Shown: in pieces, positions 43,290 through 50,357 of the stretch | Numbering within the stretch: position 1 is the first letter of the stretch | Layout of the letters: each line of letters begins with the position of its first letter | Assembly: GCA_012510495.1 (NCBI GenBank) | Contig: JAAZHX010000057.1 | Location: 26,183-90,182, forward strand | DNA length: 64,000 bases | Source: Smithella sp. | GTDB taxonomy: Bacteria; Desulfobacterota; Syntrophia; Syntrophales; Smithellaceae | Direction: 5' to 3' | Made by a program: the position numbers and the translations under genes | Notes under the pieces: model-generated | What the model was told of the DNA's origin: nothing | The model's input: the letters and a program-made list of their open reading frames with translations, nothing else | The model's database searches: none

Positions 43290-43577
43290 ATGAAACAGTA
43301 TTATGTCTATATTTTGGCAAGTAAAAAGGATGGGACTTTGTATATAGGAGTAACCGGCGATTTGGTTAAACGCGTTTACGAACATAAACAAAATGAGGTA
43401 GAAGGATTCACTAAAAAATATAATGTCCACAATCTCGTGTATTATGAAATATATCAGGATGTAAACGAAGCAATTTTAAGAGAAAAGCAAATGAAAAAGT
43501 GGAACAGGCAATGGAAGATCAATCTTATTGAAAAAAATAATCCGGGATGGAACGATTTATATAAAAAGATAGTTTAA
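43290..43577 (+). CDS. GIY-YIG nuclease-domain protein (UPF0213-like)
   Basis: 95 residues: single GIY-YIG domain, with Y-Y-V-Y-I-L (the GIY strand), T-L-Y-I-G-V-T (YIG), Arg in L-V-K-R-V-Y-E-H and Glu in E-A-I-L-R-E-K-Q-M-K-K-W. It is the stand-alone YhbQ/UPF0213 type, whose members cut or bind DNA. Its base composition is strikingly A+T-rich beside G+C-rich neighbours, and it is enclosed by a perfect 27-bp inverted repeat starting 21 bp before the ATG and ending 32 bp after the stop. It interrupts a ketosynthase pair and is evidently a recent arrival. Confidence 0.9.
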   Translation: MKQYYVYILASKKDGTLYIGVTGDLVKRVYEHKQNEVEGFTKKYNVHNLVYYEIYQDVNEAILREKQMKKWNRQWKINLIEKNNPGWNDLYKKIV

Positions 43578-43582
43578 AAAAC

Positions 43583-43609
43583 TGGATTCCCGCCTTCGCG
43601 GGAATGACA
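43583..43609. repeat. 27-bp repeat, right arm around GIY-YIG gene
   Basis: Exact reverse complement of the left arm at 43243-43269, five bases beyond the GIY-YIG stop. As a hairpin it could also end transcription. Confidence 0.85.
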
Positions 43610-43634
43610 GATGGGTGGAAATGACGATTTTTAT

Positions 43635-43729
43635 GGATTTTTAATATCACACCACAGTTTGTATGCGAAGAATGACAGATTTGGCGGATTTTCAATATCA
43701 CGCTGCAGTCCGTATGCGGAGATGACATC
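43635..43729 (+). repeat. Degenerate direct repeat, period 51 bp
   Basis: Two copies begin GGATTTTTAATATCAC (43635) and GGATTTTCAATATCAC (43686); each continues through a C-A-G-T-T/C-x-G-T-A-T-G-C-G core to a GATGACA-like end. They lie between the GIY-YIG cassette and the chain-length-factor gene and look like decayed repeat debris. Confidence 0.5.
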
Positions 43730-43738
43730 TAAAAGAAT

Positions 43739-44737
43739 ATGACTACAAAATTAAAAAATTCTTCACTGCCTGTCCTGGCGGCCGGATATCTGGGACCCGC
43801 ACTGATACCCAACGCGGACGGCAGCTGGGAAGAGCAGAGACTGCCCGCCGATCCCGACGATCTGGTGCGGAAAATGATGGGCCAGCCGATGCGGCGCGCG
43901 GGACGGTTCATCAAGCTCGTCTGCTGCGGCGCGCTCGCCTGCATGTCCCGCGTTTCCGAAGAAGCGCTCTTGGGCCGGAAAATCGGTATTTTCCTGGCCA
44001 CCGGTCTGGGCAACATCGACGAGATCCTGCCGTTCATCACGCAGGTCTTCAAGTATGACGGCGGATTTCCCAGCCCCAACCAGTTCGCCAATTCCGTCAG
44101 CAACTCCGCCGCGTTCTTCCTGGCGAAGTTTTGCGGCATCAGAGGCGTTGTCCTCACCATCTCGCAGGAGGAGCTGTCTTTTGAATCCGCCCTGTGGCTG
44201 GCGCAGAGCTACCTGGAGTCCGGCGAGATCGACCTGGCGCTAGTCGGAGGCTGCGACGTGTTCACGCCGTCCGTGGCAGACTACCGGGAGCGGCTGAATC
44301 TGGCGCCTGGCCGGTACCGGAGCGCTCCGATGGGCGAAGCCAGCGGCTGGCTTTTACTGGGCGGCGACGGAGAAGGAAAAATCGGAGACATTTTGTCTGT
44401 TGAAATTTCGAGCGGATCAACGGACGCGGAAAGCCCGTCTTCAGACGATTTCCTGGGGCAATGTGAAAAATTGGCCGCCGAAAAAGAGGGGTTTCCCAAA
44501 GACGATAAAATCAGTAAAGTGTTCCTGCCCGGTTTTAACCTGGCGAATATCGACGAAGCCTCGTGGAGAAACAGCGGCTGGGACGTGGATGATTATCTGA
44601 TCCAGTGCGGCATTTCCTCCACTGCTTCCGCCTGCGGGCTGGCGCGGGCGCTGCTTTCCCGTCAAGACGCTTTTCTCGTTCACGGCAATTTCTTTTCGTC
44701 CGGAAGGCAGGCCCTGATCGCGGCGTCAACAGAATAG
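43739..44737 (+). CDS. Ketosynthase-like protein without active Cys (chain-length-factor-like)
   Basis: 332 residues. It aligns with the ketosynthase N-terminal domain (F-L-A-T-G-L-G-N, F-P-S-P-N-Q-F-A-N-S-V-S-N) but the nucleophile position reads L-T-I-S-Q-E-E-L-S, with Gln143 for Cys, and the later catalytic His and Lys motifs are absent. Cys-to-Gln is the hallmark of chain length factors and KSQ domains, and Ape clusters use such a partner. It probably pairs with the upstream KS (41976-43145) to set chain length. Shorter than usual (~400), so the C-terminal half is reduced. The weak ribosome site may be a result of the inserted cassette. Confidence 0.78.
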   Translation: MTTKLKNSSLPVLAAGYLGPALIPNADGSWEEQRLPADPDDLVRKMMGQPMRRAGRFIKLVCCGALACMSRVSEEALLGRKIGIFLATGLGNIDEILPFITQVFKYDGGFPSPNQFANSVSNSAAFFLAKFCGIRGVVLTISQEELSFESALWLAQSYLESGEIDLALVGGCDVFTPSVADYRERLNLAPGRYRSAPMGEASGWLLLGGDGEGKIGDILSVEISSGSTDAESPSSDDFLGQCEKLAAEKEGFPKDDKISKVFLPGFNLANIDEASWRNSGWDVDDYLIQCGISSTASACGLARALLSRQDAFLVHGNFFSSGRQALIAASTE

Positions 44738-44747
44738 CAAATAAATC

Positions 44748-46193
44748 ATGGCGTTACGACAACAAAAAAAACGCATTGCCCTTGTTCATCCCCGAGGGTC
44801 CAACTGGTTTCCCGGCAGGCGCGACATCACCGACATCGCCAACCGGATGGTGCCGCAGGGGATGCTCTCCATCGCGGCTTGGCTGACGCGCGACGGGTAT
44901 GAGGTTTTCGTCTATGACTGTCTCGGTCCCGGCGCGCCGGTGGGTATCGACCGGCAGGCCCGGGATATTCTCGCCTTCGATCCGCAGATTGTCGGATTTT
45001 CCGCCACCACGTCATCCTTTCCCGATGCGGCCGGGATCGCGCAAAAGATCAAAACCGCCCGGCCGGATGCCGTCACTGTTTGCGGCGGTGTCCATGCTTC
45101 CGCGCTGAGAGAAAAACTCCTGGCAGCCTTTCCTCCCGTTGATTATCTGGCGGCGGGAGAGGGAGAGCAAACAATGGGCGAACTGGCGGCAGGCGTCGAT
45201 CCGGCAGCGATCGCGGGCCTGATCCGCCGGGAAAAAGGCGTTGCCGTCGCCAACGAGCCGAGAAGGCATATCGCCAACCTCGATGACCTGCCGTTTCCGG
45301 CCTACGAAAAACTGCGCGGATTTCCCAAAGACTACCATCTGCCGCTTTTCAGCTACAAACAAACTCCCGGCGCGACGATGATCACCTCGCGAGGCTGCAT
45401 ATATCAATGTTCCTACTGCGACCGCTCCGTTTTCCAGAAGGGTTTCCGCTACAACTCGGCAGCCTACATCTACGAGCACATGAAATATCTGCGGGATCAA
45501 TTCGGCGCGCGCCACGTCAACATTTACGACGATCTTTTTACCGCCAACCGCAGGCGCATCGTGGAGTTGTGCGAAAAACTCGCGCGCTTTCCGCTGGGCA
45601 TGAACTTCAACTGCGCCGTGCGCGTGGGCTACACGGACGATGATCTGCTCAGGATGCTCAAGGCGGCGGGCTGCCTGATGGTCTCGCTGGGAATCGAATC
45701 GGCCGATCCGGACATGCTTACGCGCCACAAATCCGGCGTGTCGCTCGATGACGTGCGCGACACCGTGCGGCGCATTCAGGCGGCGAAACTTCGCGCTAAA
45801 GGCCTGTTCATGATGGGATTGCCGGGAGAGACCGAAGCGTCGATCCGGCGGACCTCTGATTTCATTATATCGCTGGGGTTCGACGACATGAATATGGCCA
45901 AGTTTACGCCATTTCCCGGCGCGCCGCTGTGGTCAACGATTCGCGAGGAGGGGACTTTCCAGGAAGACTGGCGGCTGATGAACTGCCTGAATTTTGTTTT
46001 TGTCCCCAGAGGGATCGCGTCGAAGGAAAGGCTCGACCGGCTTTACAACGAGCATGTCAAACGATTTTATTCCGATCCGGCCTGGCGCAAGCGGTTCCGG
46101 GGCCGCATCTGGGAGCACCGCAACAGCCTGCTGTATCTGCTGAGGCATCTTCCCTCCTTCTGGTCCGCCAAAAACCAGTTCGAACCGGAGTAG
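44748..46193 (+). CDS. B12-binding-type radical SAM protein 2
   Basis: 481 residues. N-terminal cobalamin-binding-like domain (about 8-165: M-V-P-Q-G-M-L-S-I-A-A-W-L, V-G-F-S-A-T-T, C-G-G-V-H-A-S, A-G-E-G-E), radical SAM motif C-I-Y-Q-C-S-Y-C (Cys217, 221, 224), then a BchE-like barrel with M-G-L-P-G-E-T. BchE-type enzymes do cyclisation or oxygen insertion in anaerobes. Ten bases after the CLF-like gene; last gene of arm B. A perfect 7-bp hairpin (46207-46222) follows without a T-run. Confidence 0.88.
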   Translation: MALRQQKKRIALVHPRGSNWFPGRRDITDIANRMVPQGMLSIAAWLTRDGYEVFVYDCLGPGAPVGIDRQARDILAFDPQIVGFSATTSSFPDAAGIAQKIKTARPDAVTVCGGVHASALREKLLAAFPPVDYLAAGEGEQTMGELAAGVDPAAIAGLIRREKGVAVANEPRRHIANLDDLPFPAYEKLRGFPKDYHLPLFSYKQTPGATMITSRGCIYQCSYCDRSVFQKGFRYNSAAYIYEHMKYLRDQFGARHVNIYDDLFTANRRRIVELCEKLARFPLGMNFNCAVRVGYTDDDLLRMLKAAGCLMVSLGIESADPDMLTRHKSGVSLDDVRDTVRRIQAAKLRAKGLFMMGLPGETEASIRRTSDFIISLGFDDMNMAKFTPFPGAPLWSTIREEGTFQEDWRLMNCLNFVFVPRGIASKERLDRLYNEHVKRFYSDPAWRKRFRGRIWEHRNSLLYLLRHLPSFWSAKNQFEPE

Positions 46194-46333
46194 AGTCTCT
46201 CCCCAACCCTCTCCAGAGAGGGACAGCAGCACCTGAACCAACGCCAGCGGGGGCAACAACAAAACAAGGGGGTTGCAACCACTTGTTCTCAATCGTTTGT
46301 TCTGGTTTTTTGGCCCCATCGAAAGAAGACTGC

Positions 46334-46480
46334 ATGGCAATAAAAAATAAGGTTCATCCGACCAACCATCATGCCCGTTTCGGGCACAACGAAAAATGGA
46401 AATATCCGGCCACTTGCGGACATTTTTATGTAAAACCGGACAAATCATTTGCTCCTTACATTGTGGCAGAACATTCTTGA
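46334..46480 (+). CDS. Possible 48-residue His-rich small protein
   Basis: The ATG at 46334 opens 48 codons: M-A-I-K-N-K-V-H-P-T-N-H-H-A-R-F-G-H, later T-C-G-H-F-Y and V-A-E-H-S. Five His and one Cys in a short basic chain suggest metal binding, but no family was recognised. Its codon use is A+T-rich compared with the lipid locus. The stop codon overlaps the -35 box of the next promoter. An AAGAAG-like ribosome site is weak. Confidence 0.4.
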   Translation: MAIKNKVHPTNHHARFGHNEKWKYPATCGHFYVKPDKSFAPYIVAEHS

Positions 46481-46505
46481 CACACAAGGGAATACTTCCT
46501 ATACT
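46477..46505 (+). promoter_or_regulatory. Near-consensus sigma-70 promoter
   Basis: TTGACA (46477-46482), a 17-bp spacer and TATACT (46500-46505), only one base from full consensus. It drives the outer-membrane beta-barrel gene with a leader of about 48 nt that includes an AAAGGAGG ribosome site. Confidence 0.75.
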
Positions 46506-46559
46506 GCCGACAACAAAAAACAAGTTCTTATCAATTCAATTTAAACAAAGGAGGTATTT

Positions 46560-47192
46560 ATGAAAAAGATTTTTTCAATTGTTGTCGGTTTGGTCGTGTT
46601 GTTGATGCTTCCTGTGGTTTCCTTCAGTGCGGCTCCAGGACCGTATGTAAGCGGTCAGTTTGGAGTGGCCTTTTTGACAAATAGCGATATATCAGTTCCG
46701 CCAGTAACAATGACGATAGGGTCTGACCCAGGTTTTGCGACTGGTTTTGCCGGTGGATACAACTTTGGAATGTTCAGAATGGAAGGAGAAATCGGATACC
46801 AAGTAAATGACATCGATAAGACCAGCCTATGTGTAGGCGGGATATGTGTATCTGGGCTTTCTTCATCAGGCGATGTGAGGGCTCTGTCCTTCCTGGTGAA
46901 TGGCTATTTCGATTTTGTCAACGAAACTGCGTTTACGCCATATATCACCGCCGGAATCGGCGCGGCGAGACTTGAGGTCAATGATTTTGCAATCTTGGGA
47001 ATCCGGATTGGAGATTCGCATGATACGGTATTTGCGTATCAGGTTGGCGCAGGCATTGCCTATACCGTCAATAAAAATTTTACCATTGATTTAAAATACC
47101 GGTACTTTGCTACGGCAGATCCCAAGTTCGATGATATCGAAGCTGAATTTGCAAGTCACAATGTCTACCTCGGATTGAGGGTCAATTTCTAG
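46560..47192 (+). CDS. Outer-membrane beta-barrel protein (OmpA/Opa-like)
   Basis: 210 residues. Signal peptide M-K-K-I-F-S-I-V-V then a hydrophobic core and cleavage after V-S-F-S-A. The mature part has alternating aromatic beta strands (P-Y-V-S-G-Q-F-G-V-A, G-Y-N-F-G-M-F-R-M-E-G-E-I-G-Y, P-Y-I-T-A-G-I-G-A-A-R) and ends in an aromatic Phe (L-R-V-N-F), the BAM recognition signal; probably eight strands. Promoter and ribosome site are strong, so it is likely abundant. Two Cys in loop C-V-G-G-I-C may form a disulfide. Confidence 0.85.
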   Translation: MKKIFSIVVGLVVLLMLPVVSFSAAPGPYVSGQFGVAFLTNSDISVPPVTMTIGSDPGFATGFAGGYNFGMFRMEGEIGYQVNDIDKTSLCVGGICVSGLSSSGDVRALSFLVNGYFDFVNETAFTPYITAGIGAARLEVNDFAILGIRIGDSHDTVFAYQVGAGIAYTVNKNFTIDLKYRYFATADPKFDDIEAEFASHNVYLGLRVNF

Positions 47193-47346
47193 GTAACCGT
47201 CTTGCCACCCATATTGCCCGTGGTAGCCAGCTGCTGTATGGTAAGGTAGCCGGGGAAAATATCGGCATTGTTTTTGAAAATTTAAAAAGGATAAGGTACG
47301 TTCTATTGTCTGCCGGAATATTTTTCAGTAGTGATCGTAATCTCCG

Positions 47347-47505
47347 ACTACCGATTCGGCGGCTTCCACTGATCGTGCAGCAGTTCTTTTAGTTTGGGTG
47401 CCGGATGAGACATAATCCGGCGGAGCATGTCGTTTAAGTATTCCCAGGGATTGGTGTCGCAGTTTTTGCACGACTGAATCAGACTCAGATACAATGCCGC
47501 CTCTT
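47347..47505 (-). mobile_element. IS66 transposase C-terminal remnant
   Basis: Reading the minus strand from 47505 to the stop at 47347-47349 gives [12 protein letters not shown], then [13 protein letters not shown], and L-L-H-D-Q-W-K-P-P, the characteristic C-terminus of IS66-family TnpC. Only about 52 codons are left. The upstream end breaks exactly into the FeoB fragment, suggesting that the insertion removed the 5' part of feoB. Confidence 0.75.
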
Positions 47506-48070
47506 GTTTCTGGCCATCGCCATTTTAGAAGATTCCGGCTACATGGCGCGGGCGGCCTTCATCATGGACCGGGTGATGCACAAGATCGGGCTGCATGGAA
47601 AAAGCTTCATCCCCATGCTGATCGGATTCGGCTGCTCCGTTCCCGCGATCATGGCTACCCGGACGCTGGAAAACCGTCGTGACAGGCTCGTAACGATGTT
47701 CGTGACACCGCTCATGAGCTGCGGTGCCCGGCTGCCGATCTACGCATTGATTATCCCTGAGTTTTTCCCTCGGGTTTGGCACGCCCCCATGCTGTGGCTC
47801 ATCTATGTCGTCGGCATCGCCCTCACCTTTTTAAGCGCGAAACTCCTTCGCAACACGATCCTCAAGGGCGAATCCGTGCCTTTCGTGATGGAGCTTCCGC
47901 CGTACAGACCGCCCACCCTCAAAAGTGTGCTGATCCATATGTGGGAACGGGACTGGCTCTATCTGAAAAAGGCCGTATCCGTCAAACCATTTTTTCGCGA
48001 TTCAACACCCCGGTTTGGATCCCGAAGAAAGTTCCATCAACACTTACAGCGAGAACAAACAAAACGGATG
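47504..48070 (+). pseudogene. feoB: feoB remnant (ferrous iron transporter B, core)
   Basis: The frame carries [31 protein letters not shown], and S-C-G-A-R-L-P-I-Y, the FeoB membrane core with its conserved Cys. The whole N-terminal G-protein part is missing. After W-L-Y-L-K-K-A the frame is lost; the FeoB-like tail [13 protein letters not shown] then continues in the +1 frame to a stop at 48068-48070. Iron transport by this copy is abolished. The first part still lies in a long open frame (to 48121). Confidence 0.83.
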
Positions 48071-48117
48071 AAAGGGAAAATAATCAATGAAGCGAATTCA
48101 AAAAGGTTTTTTTTAAG

Positions 48118-48906
48118 ATGATGAACAATAGATTTTCCTGCCTCGTTGTGACGGTGGCCTTAACTGTGATGCTCGGAGCTGTTCCAGCCTTTGGAGGTCA
48201 TCCCTTGATAACCGACGATACTGGAACCCAGGGAAAGGGCAAGACCCAGATTGAATTAACCGGCCAGTATGAGCGTGACGAAGAACAAGGTGTTAAGTCC
48301 GAGAACTGGGAGGCCAAGGCGGCCCTGTCCTTTGGACTATTCGATTCGCTGGATTTGGTCCTGGAAGTTCCCTATAATTGGGCAAGCACCGACGATGGCG
48401 CAGAAACGACTCGTGATGACGGCCTGGCGGATGTATCTATTGCCTTGAAGTGGCGCCTCTTTGAATACGAAGGATTTTCCTTAGCTCTCAAACCAGCGGC
48501 AACGCTTCCCAGCGGGGACGAGGACAAGGGCCTCAGCACCGGGCGGCCGTCATACGGTATCACTGCCATTGCCACGTATGCAAAAGACCCTTGGGCCTTC
48601 CACCTCAACTTGGGCATCAATCACAAAGACTACAAGTTTCAGGCCGACGAGGACGCCAAAAGGAGGGATATCTGGAGTGCATCCTTCGCAGCGGAATTCC
48701 AAGTCGCCAAAGATTGGAAACTGGTGGCCAATGTAGGGATGGAGCGCAATGCGGATATCGAGTCCAATACGCATCCGGCTTTCGTTTTGGGCGGGGTTAT
48801 CTATTCTCTGACGGAAGACATTGATATCGGCGCCGGCGTCAAGTGGGGAATAAATGGTCCAGAGGCAGAGATCTCGTTCCTTGCTGGCCTTGCTTTCCGG
48901 TTTTGA
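48118..48906 (+). CDS. Outer-membrane transporter (phenol_MetA_deg-like family)
   Basis: 262 residues. Signal peptide ending V-P-A-F-G-G; then [14 protein letters not shown], the start typical of PF13557 transporters, followed by amphipathic strands and a terminal aromatic (A-F-R-F). Proteins of this family were named from meta-pathway phenol degradation and often sit near metal or organic uptake genes; the substrate is unknown. It follows the feoB remnant closely, so it may once have been part of an iron-uptake operon. Confidence 0.8.
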   Translation: MMNNRFSCLVVTVALTVMLGAVPAFGGHPLITDDTGTQGKGKTQIELTGQYERDEEQGVKSENWEAKAALSFGLFDSLDLVLEVPYNWASTDDGAETTRDDGLADVSIALKWRLFEYEGFSLALKPAATLPSGDEDKGLSTGRPSYGITAIATYAKDPWAFHLNLGINHKDYKFQADEDAKRRDIWSASFAAEFQVAKDWKLVANVGMERNADIESNTHPAFVLGGVIYSLTEDIDIGAGVKWGINGPEAEISFLAGLAFRF

Positions 48907-49158
48907 TAAGATAAATGTCCAACTCCACTCTTGTCCAAATCAGGTGATAAAATAAAAGCGCATGTTGAGTCCTGATTTGCTATATTGGCCTTGCGACTGT
49001 CACCCTTTACAATAACCTGAATGAAAATCTTGTGTATTTATCAGAATATTTTGTATAGAAGCCGAGGATTAGCGAGATAATCTATACGCAGCGACATAAA
49101 TAATCAGGCATGACCATTTTTTTGTATTATCCTTGAAGAAAAATCAAGGAGGCAGATC

Positions 49159-49790
49159 ATGCGTAAACTCAAGATTCAAGATGCTGAGCTTATGAAAATT
49201 GCCTTTCAACAAGAAATTGTTCGATTCGAAGAAGCAAAATATGACCATCGCCTTCATGGCGCACTGCTGGTCTGTGCGGGCAGATTCTGTTACGAAGTAG
49301 CGGAACTTTTTGGCCACAGTCCACGAACGATTGAATATTGGATCGAACGCTTTGAGCAAAGTGGTTTTTCCGGCTTGGTGGATCAAGAGCGTAAGGGGCG
49401 GCCGGCTGCGCTTGACGAGCGGATGTGTCGCAAGATCAATGAAGACCTTCGTAAAATTCCCCGCGATTTTGGTTATGAGCAGAATCTTTGGGATGGGAAG
49501 CTTCTATTCCACCATTTGGGAAACAGGTATAAAGTGCAATCGGGTGTTCGGCAGTGCCAGAGGCTGTTTCATTCGTTCGGTTTTCGTCGGCGTAAGTCGC
49601 GCCCGGTAATTGCTCAAGCCGACCCGGGGGGCCCAAAAGGCATATAAAAAACTGCGCCGAACAGCACGAAGAAAGGATATTGACCTGTGGTGCGAAGACG
49701 AATGCCATTTTCAGTAACATGGTTCACGCCGTGCCATGTGGATTCCACTCGAGAATTTCGATCCCATAATTGGCGGCTGCTGTTCAAACA
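49159..49790 (+). pseudogene. IS630-family transposase pseudogene
   Basis: The first frame (49159-49647) has the two HTH parts: R-T-I-E-Y-W-I-E-R-F and R-K-G-R-P-A-A-L, a usual IS630 N-terminus. At the G6 run near 49626-49631 the frame changes; the +1 frame continues D-I-D-L-W-C-E-D-E-C-H-F-Q, the catalytic Asp region, then a TAA at 49715 and more homologous codons (A-M-W-I-P-L-E-N) up to about 49790. The third catalytic acidic residue is gone. Frameshift, nonsense and truncation make it inactive. Confidence 0.78.
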
Positions 49791-49997
49791 CAATTTACGA
49801 AATGGATTCATCTCAATTCCCAGTTGCGCCGCTTATGCGCAATTAATTAAGACGCTGTGTGTAAATTACTTATTTGTCCGATAGGATTTTCCCTTTTTCG
49901 CGGTTGAATTCTTTTTGAGTAATGGCACCATTATCGAGAAGTTTTTTAATCGTGTTGCTTACTGATCTGAGAAGCAATATGGGGCAATTTTAATGAA

Positions 49998-50118
49998 CTC
50001 GTAAAAAGTAACCCAACCCGTCACCCCGGCGAAGGCCGGGGTCCATAACTCATGGTAATTACTGGATACCGGCTTTCGCTGGTAAGACGAAAAGAGTGCG
50101 AAATTGACTTTTTACGAG
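49998..50118. mobile_element. 121-bp MITE-like element
   Basis: Perfect 12-bp terminal inverted repeats: CTCGTAAAAAGT at 49998-50009 and ACTTTTTACGAG at 50107-50118. Inside is a strong palindrome, CCCCGGCGAAGGCCGGGG (about 50023-50040), and a looser second one. No ORF. Non-autonomous element of unknown parent. Confidence 0.6.
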
Positions 50119-50125
50119 GACGTCA

Positions 50126-50245
50126 AATTTGGGCTTAAAAAATCCGATTTCGGAACAAAAGTTCAGCATCCGGACATACGAAGGCATCAGCGGCAAGACG
50201 GTCAAACCGCCTGCCGTTAAAGATGTATACGGATTTCAGGCCTGA
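50126..50245 (+). pseudogene. Possible C-terminal gene remnant after the MITE
   Basis: A 39-codon open frame ends T-V-K-P-P-A-V-K-D-V-Y-G-F-Q-A and a TGA at 50243-50245. No start codon and no family recognised, but composition is protein-like. It may be the tail of a gene destroyed by the MITE. The rest of the 49.8-50.36 kb space holds nothing else recognised. Confidence 0.25.
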
Positions 50246-50357
50246 TGAAGATCAAACACGCTGATCATGGCGGCGCTCCTTATCAACTTCCCATCCACTT
50301 GCGGGACGCGTGCCCTCAGGCTAGGGGATTGAGGGGAGGAGATACAATGTTTACCGT

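Noticed and set aside
43146-43740. CRISPR array suggested by repeated ATTCCCGC words
   Set aside because: Copies are inverted, not regularly spaced, and flank a gene; no spacer structure.
49159-49717. Programmed frameshifting in the IS630 gene
   Set aside because: A nonsense codon follows in the second frame and the C-terminal catalytic part is missing.
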